A program made the translations under genes and the position numbers. A DNA stretch of 64,000 nt, from positions 318,001-382,000 of the forward strand of contig JAOTON010001533.1 of assembly GCA_034440635.1 (NCBI GenBank), written 5' to 3'. Shown here one piece after another: positions 35,773 through 46,265 of the stretch (position 1 is its first letter; every line of letters begins with the position of its first letter). The DNA comes from Lepas anatifera. Lineage: Eukaryota; Arthropoda; Thecostraca; Lepadidae. The notes below the pieces were generated by a model. It ran no database searches. It worked only from the letters and a program-made list of their open reading frames with translations, and was not told the DNA's origin.

Positions 35773-37003
35773 CGCATTGACGGGGGTACCCGCCCCCCTC
35801 GGGTTTTTCGGAGATGGTATAAAAACGGTGGCACGTAGCGCCGCTTTACTTGGTATGCCTTTTTCTAATCATTTTTACAACTTATTTTTTAAATTCTAAG
35901 GTCAGGTCATCTCAGGTCAGGTCACCAGTACAAGTCAAGTGACCTGACCTCAAACAAGTTTAAGATAGCATACGTCGGAAGAGGGTGAACTTATCCGATT
36001 GAAACTCATATCACATAATGGGCTCACCGAGTCCTCTATGATATGTTCCGGTATTTTTGATATTGATGACATAAGGTCAGGTACAAGCCATGCCCTCTTC
36101 ATTGGAAATAAATGGGAAAGAAGATTTTTACTAAATAACTTAGTAACGGATGGTGATAGAACGTTTATTTTAACTGCATTAGATTCGTCTTGTCTCTGCA
36201 GTTTTAATGATAGGCATTTTATCTAACTTGACTCTGACCTAACCTCAGGTCAGGTCAAATCCTTGATTTGACCTAGCAGGGCCAAATTATATATCATTCG
36301 ATTCGGTTTGCTGCGAGGATTCATATAGTTTCAAGTCGTTTTGCTCTATCTTTATTTGTTCAGATGTAATGGCCAAAAAACTTAATTTACATGTTATCCC
36401 TATTACGGCATGTTTTGACCTCCAGTGACCTTAAATGTAACCTGCCAAAAAATGATTCAAATATTTTCGATGGAAAAGTGGATGGGCTACCCAACACCGT
36501 TTACCGCTTTTCGCTACCTGGCGTGGTTCTCGAGATCTTAGGTGGCAGGCAGCCGCCACCCCCGTCAAAGCAAAGGTGGCTCAGACCCCCGCCAAGGCGC
36601 GTGTTAATCTACACAAATACAGCCCAATTCATGCTTTCTCAATGCATTTCCAATGGAGAAGTCATGATCCATACCAGGCTTTAGGTCATGGATATGAAAA
36701 ATCCCGGAATATATGTTGCAGTACTTGGTGGGCCCACTATGTGGTGAATCTTTCAATTTGATAGATTCACATTATTTTACTTATGCCACCTTAAACATTT
36801 TTGGAGGTGAGGTCACTTGACCTGCACTGGTGACCTGACCTGAGATGACCCAACTTAAAAATTTTGAGGAAAATTGCGGAATCGATCAAAGATAAGATGG
36901 GCCGAGTATGGCGGCGCTTCGCTCGCCGCTTTTTCGTACCGCCGGAAAAACTCGAGGGGGAGTTTAAACACCCCCCTCCTCCCACCGGGATGAGGGTCAA
37001 TCG
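35773..37003. mobile_element. Long inverted-repeat element, possibly TTAA-flanked
   Basis: The left arm (35773-35945) and right arm (about 36797-37003) are diverged reverse complements. The best block is GGTCATCTCAGGTCAGGTCA followed by CCAGT on the left and its complement on the right; the outer ends pair CGCATTGAC with GTCAATCG. TTAA lies just outside each end (35765-35768 and 37009-37012). The interior of about 850 bases is non-coding with more GACCT words. TTAA targets occur in piggyBac and Kolobok elements; the class is an inference. Confidence 0.55.
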
Positions 37004-37369
37004 TAACTTAAGAAACGTGGTCAATTCTGCTTATTGAACAACCCAAATTTCGGATACACCCAGCGTGCAGAGGATTACGCTAATTACCCGCTGAACACCA
37101 GTTTCTACCAGAGCAGACACCGGGGCGAAACAGCGTCCGTGTATTTGTCCAATCTCGACACAGATCGGTGCACAACACCGTCGCCGGCCAAGACAAACAA
37201 ACCGGGCCCGGGCCCAGTTGGAGTGTGTCGCCGCGACGCGAAGTCCCCGCGCCCACTCCGGGTCCCAGGTGGGCCTCGTCAGTGGAGTCTGTCGCCCTGG
37301 CCCCTCACTCACTCACACGCTTGTCGGTCCCGCCGAAACCGACGGCCCGGATACAAGCCACCGACGACG

Positions 37370-38035
37370 GCGACGGTGTGCGAAGTTCAGAGATGCGCTA
37401 CCAATGATTGTAGCTGTGTGCGAAGTCCAGATACAGGCCACAGACAAGTGCGATGGTGTGCGAAGTCTGCATGCAGGTCATCGACAACTGTGACGGTGTG
37501 CGAACTCAGGAGACAAGCTACCAATGATTGCAGCAGTGTGCGAAGTCCAGATACAAGCTACCAATGATTGCAGCAGTGTGCGAAGTCCAGATACAAGCTA
37601 CCAATGATTGCAGCAGTGTGCGAAGTCCAGATACAAGCTACCAATGATTGCAGCAGTGTGCGAAGTCCAGATACAAGCTACCAATGATTGATGCAGTGTG
37701 CGAAGTCCACATACAATCCACCGACTACCGCGAAAATATGCGAAATCCGGAGATATGCTACCAATGATTGCAGCAGTGTGCGAAGTTCAGATACAAACCA
37801 CCGACAACTGCGACAGTGTGCGAAGTACGGAGAGATGCTACCGATGATTGCAGCAGTGTGTTAAGTCCGGGTACACCCCACTGACAACTGCGACAGTGTG
37901 CAAAGTCGGTGTACAAGCCCACCGACAACTGCGGCAGTGTGCGAAGTCCGCGTACAAGCCACCGACGACTGCGGCAGTGTGCAAGTACAGAGATAGCCGC
38001 CGACGATTGCGACGGTGTGCGAGGTCCGGACTTGG
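37370..38035. repeat. 40-bp minisatellite, about 16 copies
   Basis: The unit reads ATACAAGCTACCAATGATTG then CAGCAGTGTGCGAAGTCCAG. Four central units (about 37510-37690) are nearly identical, while the edges diverge to CCACCGACAACTGCGACAGT. That pattern fits recent expansion at the centre. Confidence 0.95.
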
Positions 38036-38094
38036 AAGATATAGCATATAACTATGTAGTTATAGCATAACATGCGTCATACTGAGTAATAACA

Positions 38095-38505
38095 TTTGAC
38101 CGAAACACTCGGACCAATGACCTTGACCTCTGACCTTTGACTTTGACCTCATGTGAGTTGATTTTGACATAAAATTCTGGTTATGTGGCGTTAGTACGTC
38201 ACCACCCGGTCTACATTGCAGGTTAACTGGTGCGACCGAGCGATTGCGACGGTCTCAAAATGTAGGTCTGACTTTGAAAGCCTATAAGTAAAAAAGTATT
38301 CCCTGATTTTCAAAACTCATTCAGCAATGGACGCACTCGTGAATTCTCCCAAAGGAAGCCAGGTTTCCGTTCCCATGTTCTCATGTTTCCTTTTCCATTT
38401 TCCGCTCTCAGGTGTTTCCGGCTGCGAAGGGTTCTCCGGCCATCCCGGAAAAATAGGTGGGAAGCACTTTAGGATCCTCTCCACTGCGCGTGTTAACAAA
38501 TATAT
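38095..38505 (+). repeat. Interspersed repeat C, copy 1
   Basis: Aligns in the same orientation with 53455-53800. Shared strings include GACGTCACCAC or TACGTCACCACC, CAGTCTACA or CGGTCTACA, GGTCTCAAAAT, TTGAAAGCC, and GGGAAGCACTTTAGGATCC near the end. It ends TGCGCGTGTTAA, the complement of the TTAACACGCGCA that begins the elements at 35765 and 53793. Non-coding. Confidence 0.7.
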
Positions 38506-39972
38506 TATTGAACTATTGAAAATCCGAATCTCTCGTTTCCATTCATTGCATTCATTTTGAAATTGCAGCTTATACTTTAGCTAACTCGTGAGCGGGTCTC
38601 GGGGAAACATTTTGGGAACTTGTTGGCCTGTTCAAAGGCTACGCAAAGGAGTATCTGCCTCTGGCGACTCTTCATGTATCCATCGGGTTTGGCCGATGAC
38701 CACGGAAGGTCTGTTCGCATACTTGTGATCATGTGGCGCTTATTGGCTAGTGGTCGTTACACTCCGCTTTGTATAGTCGGCAATCCATTCTGCTGGATTA
38801 TGTGTGATCTACTGTCCTGTTGGTGTATATATCTGTCCCAGACTTGACTAATATTGTTCGTTACTGCTTGCTTTGTGCTCTGCCGAACATATCGGCATGT
38901 TATGATTTTGTCTAGGCTTCTTCTTTAACCTCCGCCACAGCAATTCGTGTGATAACACCGACGAATTTGAATATATGCTTAGAATCGTTTAGAACTATTG
39001 GAAAGTTACACGGACCAATGCCCTCTTTCTTTACTGCTGCCCTAGACTAATTTCATCGATGGCGGTGCTAAGACAAGTTGAAGCGATCATCAGTGTCCTT
39101 TCCAGCAGGTTTCAAGTGACAACAAGTCTAGTCTCCATAGTCCGACAGCGCTGTCAGTCAGCCCGCGCTCTCGCCGTTAGGTTTTCCAAGGGTTGCGGGC
39201 TGAAGCTGACCCAGATCAGGGTTTGGTGACCTGCGTTAGCCAAATCCTAGCTCTCTTATCCACTCCTTCCAATGTCATATATGTACCCTTGACGTGGGAG
39301 CGTCGTCAAACTCCATGCAAGAACGAATAAAAATCCCAAAACATGCATGAACATATTTAAATGGTTGGGGTTGAATATTAGAACCAAGGAAACAAGCAAA
39401 ATATGGGAAAATACATATATCGACGGGAAAACGGCACAATGTCTGTGTCTTACCTAAATGGTGAAAAATTAATCTTCGTAATCTAGAATGCAATTGCTCC
39501 TTTACATTTGAAGCATGTCAGTGTCGCGATTGCTGCTGGGCCTCATGGACCGGCTCTGATTACCGTTTTTACCGCCATACTATCCTGGGCCCAGTTCGGT
39601 CAGCGCACTAGCACTCTGAGATCGCCTAGTGTCACTTCCATAGCTGCGTTAAACCAATGGAGCTATCCAAGTGCCATTAGGCTATTTCGGCTTTAGTGCG
39701 ACTGGCCGAAGTGGGCCCTGATCTTCCACCCTCTCCTAAGTGAAATCATGGAGTGAAACCATACACAAAATCTACAGCGGATACTACATAAGCGTTAGTA
39801 CCTTGTTTAAGGTCGAGTCCAAATCCCGCTCTGGCCACCCTTAGGCTCCAACATAGTGCAAGCGAGTAAGGTCGCATGGCTTCTAGACTGGTTTTGTTGA
39901 AAACGACTCACCACTGTAGCCTCTCCAGCTATGAGAACCACTCCCCACGCCTCGTCTGTGTCTGTCTCGCAG
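38506..39972. other. Upstream of the first recognised kinase-gene exon
   Basis: No exon with matching phase and Cys pattern was found here, so at least one 5' exon of the receptor gene must lie further upstream or be too short to recognise. Confidence 0.4.
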
Positions 39973-40221
39973 ACCCGGCTGACGGTCGTCGTCGTCGTCA
40001 CCGTCATCGGCAGCGACACGGCAGGAAGAGGAAGGTGTGCACGCGCTTCGCATGCGGCCCGGAGGCTGCGTGCCAGCAGGACGGCGACTCCTTCCGCTGC
40101 ATCTGCCCCCGCGACCTCTCCGAGGTAGAGCCTGGCCAGCCGTGCCGGTATCAGCTGCCGACTGAAGCGACGGTGACGGATGCGCCGGTGACGATGCTGA
40201 CCGCCTTCACCACTCCTCCAG
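39973..40221 (+). CDS. Receptor tyrosine kinase, EGF-like exon 1
   Basis: This is a 249-base exon, phase 1 at both ends, between acceptor TCTGTCTCGCAG and donor GTGGGT. After a basic stretch (RRRRHRHRQRHGRKRK) it encodes an EGF-like module with six cysteines spaced C-x4-C-x5-C-x8-C-x-C-x12-C, including EAACQ and CICPRDLSE. A Thr/Pro-rich linker follows. Phase 1-1 exons are usual for EGF modules. Reading enters from an unseen upstream exon supplying one base. The RKRK run could be a furin-type site, but that is speculation. Confidence 0.85.
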
Positions 40222-40656
40222 GTGGGTCCGGCTAAAGGCCAGCACAGGTCTTTGTCTGTCTTGTCGTAGAGACCTTATAAGGGTGGGTGCTTAGTGTAGA
40301 GGCACTGCTTCGCAACCTTTATAATGGCTAGGTTTGTACAGTTTGCGTAAAGATTTGATAGTCTTTTTCAAGTTGGATATTAAACATATACCTAATAATT
40401 TCAGTCAATGACTGGAAATTTTAAGGTAGCAGCTGGAGAATTGCTTAAAAATTCTTTGATTCGAACTTTAGAGTTAAGATAACATATCTTGAGGAGTGGA
40501 ATGAGGAACCAGGCTGTCTAAACCTCCTGCAAAATATACTTATATTTGTGAGGTGTTCGCTCCCAATTCAGCACTACGCCGGTTCTCAATGTGTTACCAA
40601 TGTACATAAAATCATCTCCTCCATTTCATCCACCGGAGTTAGCCCCACTAGTTTAG

Positions 40657-40848
40657 AAGCACCTCCATCTTGTGGGACAGCGGCACCGGTTTCGGCTTCA
40701 GACCGTCCCTGTCAGCGGCCGGAGGAGCTGTGCGGCATGGAGGCTGCCTGTCAGGTGGAGCAGGCGGGGTACCGCTGCATCTGCCCGCACGACCTGTCGG
40801 AGCCCAGCGGCCACTCACCCGAGACCTTCCGCTGCAACCGAAACATAG
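40657..40848 (+). CDS. Receptor tyrosine kinase, EGF-like exon 2
   Basis: A 192-base exon, phase 1-1, preceded by CCACTAGTTTAG (a short pyrimidine tract) and followed by donor GTACGG. It encodes EAPPSC, a linker, and a second EGF-like module: C-x6-C-x5-C-x8-C-x-C-x16-C. EAACQ and CICPHDLSE nearly repeat the first module, so the two exons arose by duplication. An upstream AG at 40570 gives the wrong phase, which is why the acceptor ending at 40656 was chosen. The intron before it is 435 bases. Confidence 0.83.
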   Translation, partial: KHLHLVGQRHRFRLQTVPVSGRRSCAAWRLPVRWSRRGTAASARTTCRSPAATHPRPSAATET

Positions 40849-40855
40849 GTACGGA

Positions 40856-41009
40856 CAGTGCCGGGTACAGGGCCAACTGGGGGAGGCTCAAAGACTCCCC
40901 CCCTCCCTTCTTCCTAAATGTTACAGTGCCTATAAAAACGAGGCAATGGCTGGGAAGGCTCATACCCCCAGACTCACCCCGCCAAATGAAGTCCTGGATC
41001 CGCCGCTAA
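40856..41009. mobile_element. Possible hAT-type MITE just after a splice donor
   Basis: It starts CAGTGCCGGGTACAGG and ends CCTGGATCCGCCGCTA, resembling the AGGCGGATCCAGG family, with G-rich then C-rich subterminal blocks. The flanks match in only about 5 of 8 positions, so the duplication is unproven. It would begin 7 bases after the exon end at 40848. Confidence 0.4.
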
Positions 41010-41490
41010 GTATGGGTCGTAGAGTGAAGGTGATGTTCAACAAGAACATGGGAATGAATTGGCTAGAAGCGATTGAAAGTGTAAAGTGGTGCAGAATCGG
41101 CTAAATCAGTTCTTGCCAAAGCAAGATGAGGGAGATGGCCTAGCCCCAGCTTCTGTGTCAATTGCAAGAAAACTGAAAACGGGCGTTTGCCTTTTTGGGT
41201 TTGAACTGCTCTCTAATGTGTGAAATAATTTGGCGTAGAACAGGGAAGGAGAGTAAGCTAGTCTTGAGCTAGTACAGGGCGTCAAATCCTTCCCCGGTTG
41301 GGTGTGAACAGACTCTGCACATGCAGAATGTCCGGGGCTGAGGCGAGCGCGCGTGATAACAGACAATGCCAATCCGGCCTTTCAAGCGAGTATTTCGGGA
41401 TCCCCAGCCGGGTCTTCGAAGCTTCAACTGTAGCATGAATAACAATCAGCCAACCTATAGATTCTTACTGTGCACGCTCGTATTTTTCAG

Positions 41491-41549
41491 TGGATGGCGA
41501 CTCGTCACCACCATACGACCTTAGCAAGAACATAAAACGGGCGGAAACT
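41491..41549 (+). CDS. Receptor tyrosine kinase, extracellular stalk exon
   Basis: A 59-base exon between acceptor CGTATTTTTCAG and donor GTGAGT. It enters in phase 1, matching exon 2, and ends in phase 0, matching the next exon. It encodes VDGDSSPPYDLSKNIKRAET, a polar stretch without cysteines, suited to a stalk before the membrane. The assignment rests on splice sites and phase rather than homology. Confidence 0.7.
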
Positions 41550-41767
41550 GTGAGTGGAATCCGAACCAGAGCCATACACCAGCAATCAAGCGAGCTCGTA
41601 TCATCCATCGTTTTCTAAGACTGTTAAATATGAAAGACTGTGAATTTGTCAGCTTTGTCTTGAACTTGATAGACAACATCACCATTATAAAATCATCCCA
41701 ACTCTAGAGAAACCTGTTGGGCTGCTGAGGTGCAGTTGGCACCAGCAGTGACCGTTTGCTGTGCCAG

Positions 41768-41935
41768 CAGCAGCAGTCGGCGGCCGTGGTGGTGCCGAGC
41801 TGGGTGCCGGTGCTGGTGCCGGCGGTGCTGGTGCTGCTGCTGGTGGTGCTGTGTGCCGTGATGCTCAGGCGACGCTGCCGCGCCAGGAGGGCTGAAGATC
41901 GGGAGGCGCGACACAGTCTGCAGGACAGAAAAGTC
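41768..41935 (+). CDS. Receptor tyrosine kinase, transmembrane exon
   Basis: A 168-base, phase 0-0 exon. It starts QQQSAAVVVPSW and continues with a hydrophobic helix of about 20 residues (VPVLVPAVLVLLLVVLCAVM) followed by LRRRCRARR, a stop-transfer signal that places the N-terminus outside. The acceptor is the first of several in-frame CAGs (GCTGTGCCAG), so the start could move by one to three glutamines. The donor is taken as GTGAGT at 41936; GTCGTG three bases earlier keeps the same phase. The helix is coded almost entirely with G/C-ending codons. Confidence 0.82.
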
Positions 41936-42283
41936 GTGAGTAGCGGAACTCTGGCTGACTGCGGATTCAGCAGTTTTGTTCGTTGTTGAAATGTTCAGAG
42001 CTGTGGCATTGTTATACTGTGTGGTAGAATGCTTAAGTCAGTGAATATGATCTAATGCTTTAATAACTGTAATGAAGTAACTTATTGAGTGTGCGGTATC
42101 TGCCCCAGTACTGACAATCTCTGTCGCCATGTGCAATGTGTGCAATGTGTACGGTCCAGCACTGTTCTAATATATATGTCGGATGGATCCATAAAGGCTG
42201 CTTTTTTGAAGCTATAAAGTGGACGCCTGCCCTCTGTTTTTCTTGTTACGTTACTGCATGTTTTTCTTGTTGTCTGCCTGCAG

Positions 42284-42467
42284 GATATACCCAGTACAAT
42301 GCCTGAGGATATCATAATGGACGAGCGTGTACATTCCAATCCCAACTATTACCACGAGTCTCCTCCCAACTCGCCGCTGACATCGATGAAGGTGGTCCAT
42401 ATATTGAAGGAACAGATCGTCAATATGTCGGAGATAGGCCAGGGCCAGTTCGGAAAAGTATACAAAG
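42284..42467 (+). CDS. Receptor tyrosine kinase, juxtamembrane and glycine-loop exon
   Basis: A 184-base exon (phase 0 in, phase 1 out) after a strong acceptor (TTGTCTGCCTGCAG). It encodes a cytoplasmic juxtamembrane segment with VHSNPNYYHESPP, containing an NPxY motif, and then the start of the kinase domain, SEIGQGQFGKVYK, the GxGxFGxV ATP-binding loop. In Trk and MuSK the juxtamembrane NPxY tyrosine docks PTB-domain adaptors (Shc; Dok-7), so a similar role is plausible. The next glycine codon is split by the 15.4-kb intron. Confidence 0.9.
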
Positions 42468-44084
42468 GTGGGTTCTGTCGGTTTTTCTGATGTGTCACGT
42501 GGTACACTTTGTTCGGTAACATGTTCTGTAAAACACTTACAGAAAGCAGATGCCATTCCTGGAAGACCTGGTGTTACAATGGCGCGTCTAAGCTCTGAGT
42601 CGGCAGATTAAGGTACTGCGTGTGGTTAGATGCAATGCGACGAGCTCACGGGCACGCAAGATCTGTTGCTAGGGCGTCGTTCCTGTCCTGGGGGATTGAG
42701 TCCTCCCGTCTAACGGGTTCAAGCGCCCCTCACCTAATTATTTATCAATGATATCATCACCACTGGGGTGTTCTCGAGCTCAAATGATTACTTAAACGAA
42801 CGCGGCTCTAAAAGTCCTCTACTACGGACTGTTCAATGGCATATGATTGAAAAGATGCTTATTCAACTGACTTTGCTTGATATAAGCTCAGCTATTACCC
42901 TTCTGTCTTCACTGGTCGATGCAGGGGCGGGGGAGGCGTTTGTTACCTCCCCCACTCCCGATTTTGCCCGGTTTTCTAAAAAACAAGAACAGTGCTGTCA
43001 CTTTGTTAAGCCTTTTACCCCCTCCCCTCCTTCTGGAAACGATGAAGATCCGCTTCTGCCTGTCTTCATGCTGCCAACTGTGCGCTAAGCCGACTGATTG
43101 GTATAATTTACTGATTGGTGTCTGGCTGCTATTGTATGTGTCTTCTCACAAGCTGATGTCTCTCGATACCAGTTTCTCGCGTTACAGTGTGCTGTGAGAC
43201 CCTCCCCTAAAATACGATGATGCACATACATACATGCATGCATACATACGGGAACGCAGCTGCCACCGGAATACTGTACCGCTGGTCAACGTTTCTCGAG
43301 CGCTGCACAGCCTGTGGTGCATTGAGACGGCTGTTTGAGGGGGGCAACAGAACGGAATATCACGAGAAACAGCGCTGTTGAAGGAGATTGCAGACAATTG
43401 GGGGCTTAGGAGCAGATCATTCCAACCCCACCTCCCTTGATCCGCCAGTGCGTAAGACATTTCTGGCTCTGAATACCTCGGAACCAGAAAGCTCATGAGA
43501 TAATGTTGCCGAATTCTAATGAGCTGGAACATGGCGTTTTGCAAACGGAAAAATATATGGGTAATAACCGGATCGTTTCAACAACCGCTTCAAGATCCAC
43601 AAGAGAACATAGGCGGATCCCTGGATTCGTCAATGCAAGAATATGTACGCACTTCAGAAAGCTGCGTGAACAGATAAATCATGTGAAATTATATGATTAA
43701 TGCTAAAAGCTCATACCTTACTGAATGCATAGCCTTAAGGGTGCGTTATCAATGTTAACCCTATGGGAGCATATTTCGTGAAATATCTCGTAAAGTAAGG
43801 TGGCCATCGTCGTGATTTTTTCACCAAAAGTAGACAATATGTGTATCTTTACGGCAGTTGATATTTCAAGCGTGACGCATTTCTGGTTTTTGTACAATTT
43901 GACTTTCTTTTTCAAATTTCTCAAACTTAAAGTTTGAATAACTTTTTACATAATATAATCATTGAAACAGTGTGAGTGGGCCTATGTTCTAGGAGCCAGT
44001 CTCCACAACTCTGTTGTTGTACTTTTTTGAATTTTTGCTTTATAAGAAAGATATTAGAAGCTGAAATTTGAAAGCGTTTTCCAA

Positions 44085-44215
44085 AAAATTCAGGGTAAAA
44101 ATCGGAAAAACGGAAACAACAGAGTTTTGCGGCTATCTCCTCTATACAATTTCCATGCAGAATCAAAACCAAAAAAGGCTCGGCGAAAAAGTTATTTCAA
44201 GTTTTATAAAACTTT
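44085..44215 (+). repeat. Dispersed direct repeat D, copy 1
   Basis: The segment with CAGAGTTTTGCGGCTATCTC and AAAAAAGGCTCGGCGAAAAA recurs at 45215-45350 in the same order and orientation. Non-coding. Confidence 0.75.
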
Positions 44216-44583
44216 CCCAATAGATGGCGCTGGCTGTACCAGATTCGCATGAGTCGCCGCTGAGCCAGGTCTGTTCATTCATGATTTGGTGAATGGGACA
44301 GGAGCAGTGGCATTACAAGAAATACTTCAAGGTGGTTGATAGCAGAGAAACTGCAGTTAGAAGCCAAAGTAAATATATTCAAAAATTTGGATAGGAAATA
44401 TTGAACAAAAGGAGAGCCTATAGCCTGATCACCCCTTGGCTACGCCACTGGCACACGGACACCTGTTTACCGGCGTGACCGGTTCCTCTGCGCCTCGGGC
44501 GCGCGCCAGTCACGTGGCAGCCGACTGAGGACAGGATCCGGCTGCTGAGGCCCTGCTGAGTGGATAAGGACGTCTCCATTGGG

Positions 44584-44983
44584 CAGTGCCGGATCTAGCC
44601 GGTCGGTTGGAGGGGGGGGCAAGGCAAAGTCGCAACAAACAAAAAAACCTCGCACAGTGAAAAATGTTGCCGCAATATAATTTGACCGTAGCTTTTGGGA
44701 ATGCCCAGAACGAAAGGCAAAAAACCATCACGGGGTGAAAAATATGCGCACAAGATGCTTGTTTTTGCTATCCACGGCCCAATGCTTACACTGAAGTTGA
44801 CTGGTTCTGTTTGAAGTTTAGAGTTAAGGGAACACAAATCTCGGTTATGAAATCAAGCGGAGTCGAGGCAAAAAGGAGGTCGATGACTTTGTGGGGGGAG
44901 GGGAAGGCACAACATAGTTCTACTCGAGCTTGTCCGTTTGGGGGGGTAAATATTTTTTGCCCTCCCCTCTGGATCCGCCACAG
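44584..44983. mobile_element. Probable hAT-type MITE
   Basis: A 400-base segment with ends CAGTGCCGGATCTAGCC and CTCTGGATCCGCCACAG. The flanks CCATTGGG (44576-44583) and CCATAGAG (44984-44991) match in 6 of 8. The subterminal regions are G-rich on both ends (GGAGGGGGGGGCAAGG and its counterpart). Non-coding. It sits between the two copies of repeat D. Confidence 0.68.
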
Positions 44984-45214
44984 CCATAGAGTTTGCATGA
45001 ACTTTGACTACCGTGTTGTCGAATCAAATATTTGAAATGAGGATATTAAGGAATTGTAAAAAAAAACAATGGGATTCACCCTAATTAATATTACATCATC
45101 CCGGTCATCAAAACTGGTTCAGTTTTTACCACCCCAACATTCAGTCATCTCCGCAAGGTGTTTTCTTATTGGATCGATGGTCTAGACGAGCGAGAGGTGA
45201 GCTACAATGATGTG

Positions 45215-45350
45215 TCCAGGGTAAAGATCGAGAAAACGAAACAACAAAGTTTTGTGGCTATCTCTTCCATACCATTCCCATACAAAATAAAAATTAAAAA
45301 AGGCTCGGCGAAAAAGTTTTTTTAAGTTGTATAAAACAGTTTTCAAGTTT
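45215..45350 (+). repeat. Dispersed direct repeat D, copy 2
   Basis: Matches 44085-44215 through AAAGTTTTGTGGCTATCTC and AAAAAAGGCTCGGCGAAAAA. Confidence 0.75.
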
Positions 45351-46007
45351 TATAATTAAATCTACACTTCTGTCTTGGAAAAACTTCCAAGAATATAAAA
45401 CGGTGCATCGCACCTGCTCGTACCAAGAAGTGAAATCTAGCTGCTGATGTTTTATCATTTTAAGTCCGCCTAACAATTTGTTGTCTCTCAAAAACAATGA
45501 TCAGTGCTCTTACAATTTCCAAACTGAGACGAATGCATCAGACTTCATCCGACCGATTGTCCAATCATGATTGATGATATTTCGGTAACTTCTGTATTCC
45601 ATTAACAAGAGAAATAGCTACTTGTCTTGTGAAATAATATCGTGGTAATTAGACGAAAATAGCTAATTCGGGCTTGCAAACGTCTCCCCCAGAAAAAATA
45701 CTCGGGAATTTTAGAATGACTAACCGACCGAGGAGACAGAGAGGGGGACAAAAGGTCCGACGGGAGCGTTTATCTCTACAGAGGAGCATCGCTCAGGGGG
45801 TGATGTTTTCATCGAAAGCAGTCGAAGTGTAGCCCATAACAAAATTCGAATATTTTAGTGGGACTGATGTTTTAAATCCAAGCAACCATGTATTATTGTT
45901 GTGCTATAAAACACAAGATGAATAAAATAAAGCAATTTGAAATAAGGCAGGAGGAAAAAATTGGAGCAACACTTCTCAGTTATCACACATTTGTATTTAC
46001 TAAGAGG

Positions 46008-46265
46008 CAGGGCCGTAGCCAGGATTTCGCTCGAATTCCCTGCGACAGCGCCACAAGAGCCCTGATGGGTAACAAGGGCCCTGCTTGTTACAGAATAGAG
46101 TGCTGAAGAGGGCTTGAGAGTGCGCTGTCTGGTATGAAATTTCAAATTTGGCCACAGATCATAGTGGAAGCGAGCCGCGCTTCGCGCGGTCCGTATCCTC
46201 AGGGGGCCCTTCGGGCCCTAAGGGGGGCAGCTGTCCCTGCTGCCCCCTCCTTGGCTACGCCCCTG
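46008..46265 (+). mobile_element. hAT-type MITE (CAGGGGCGTAGCCA family), long form
   Basis: A 258-base copy with ends CAGGGCCGTAGCCAGG and CCTTGGCTACGCCCCTG and the perfect 8-bp duplication CTAAGAGG (46000-46007 and 46266-46273). It shares the internal segment GAGTGCTGAAGAGGGCTT ... GCGCTTCGCGCGG with the copy at 35183, and has lost about 25 bases of the left subterminal GGGCGCCCC block. Confidence 0.92.

Noticed and set aside
40572..40656. Longer EGF exon 2 starting at the upstream AG (40570)
   Set aside because: It would enter in the wrong phase; the acceptor ending at 40656 keeps phase 1-1 and gives a clean module.
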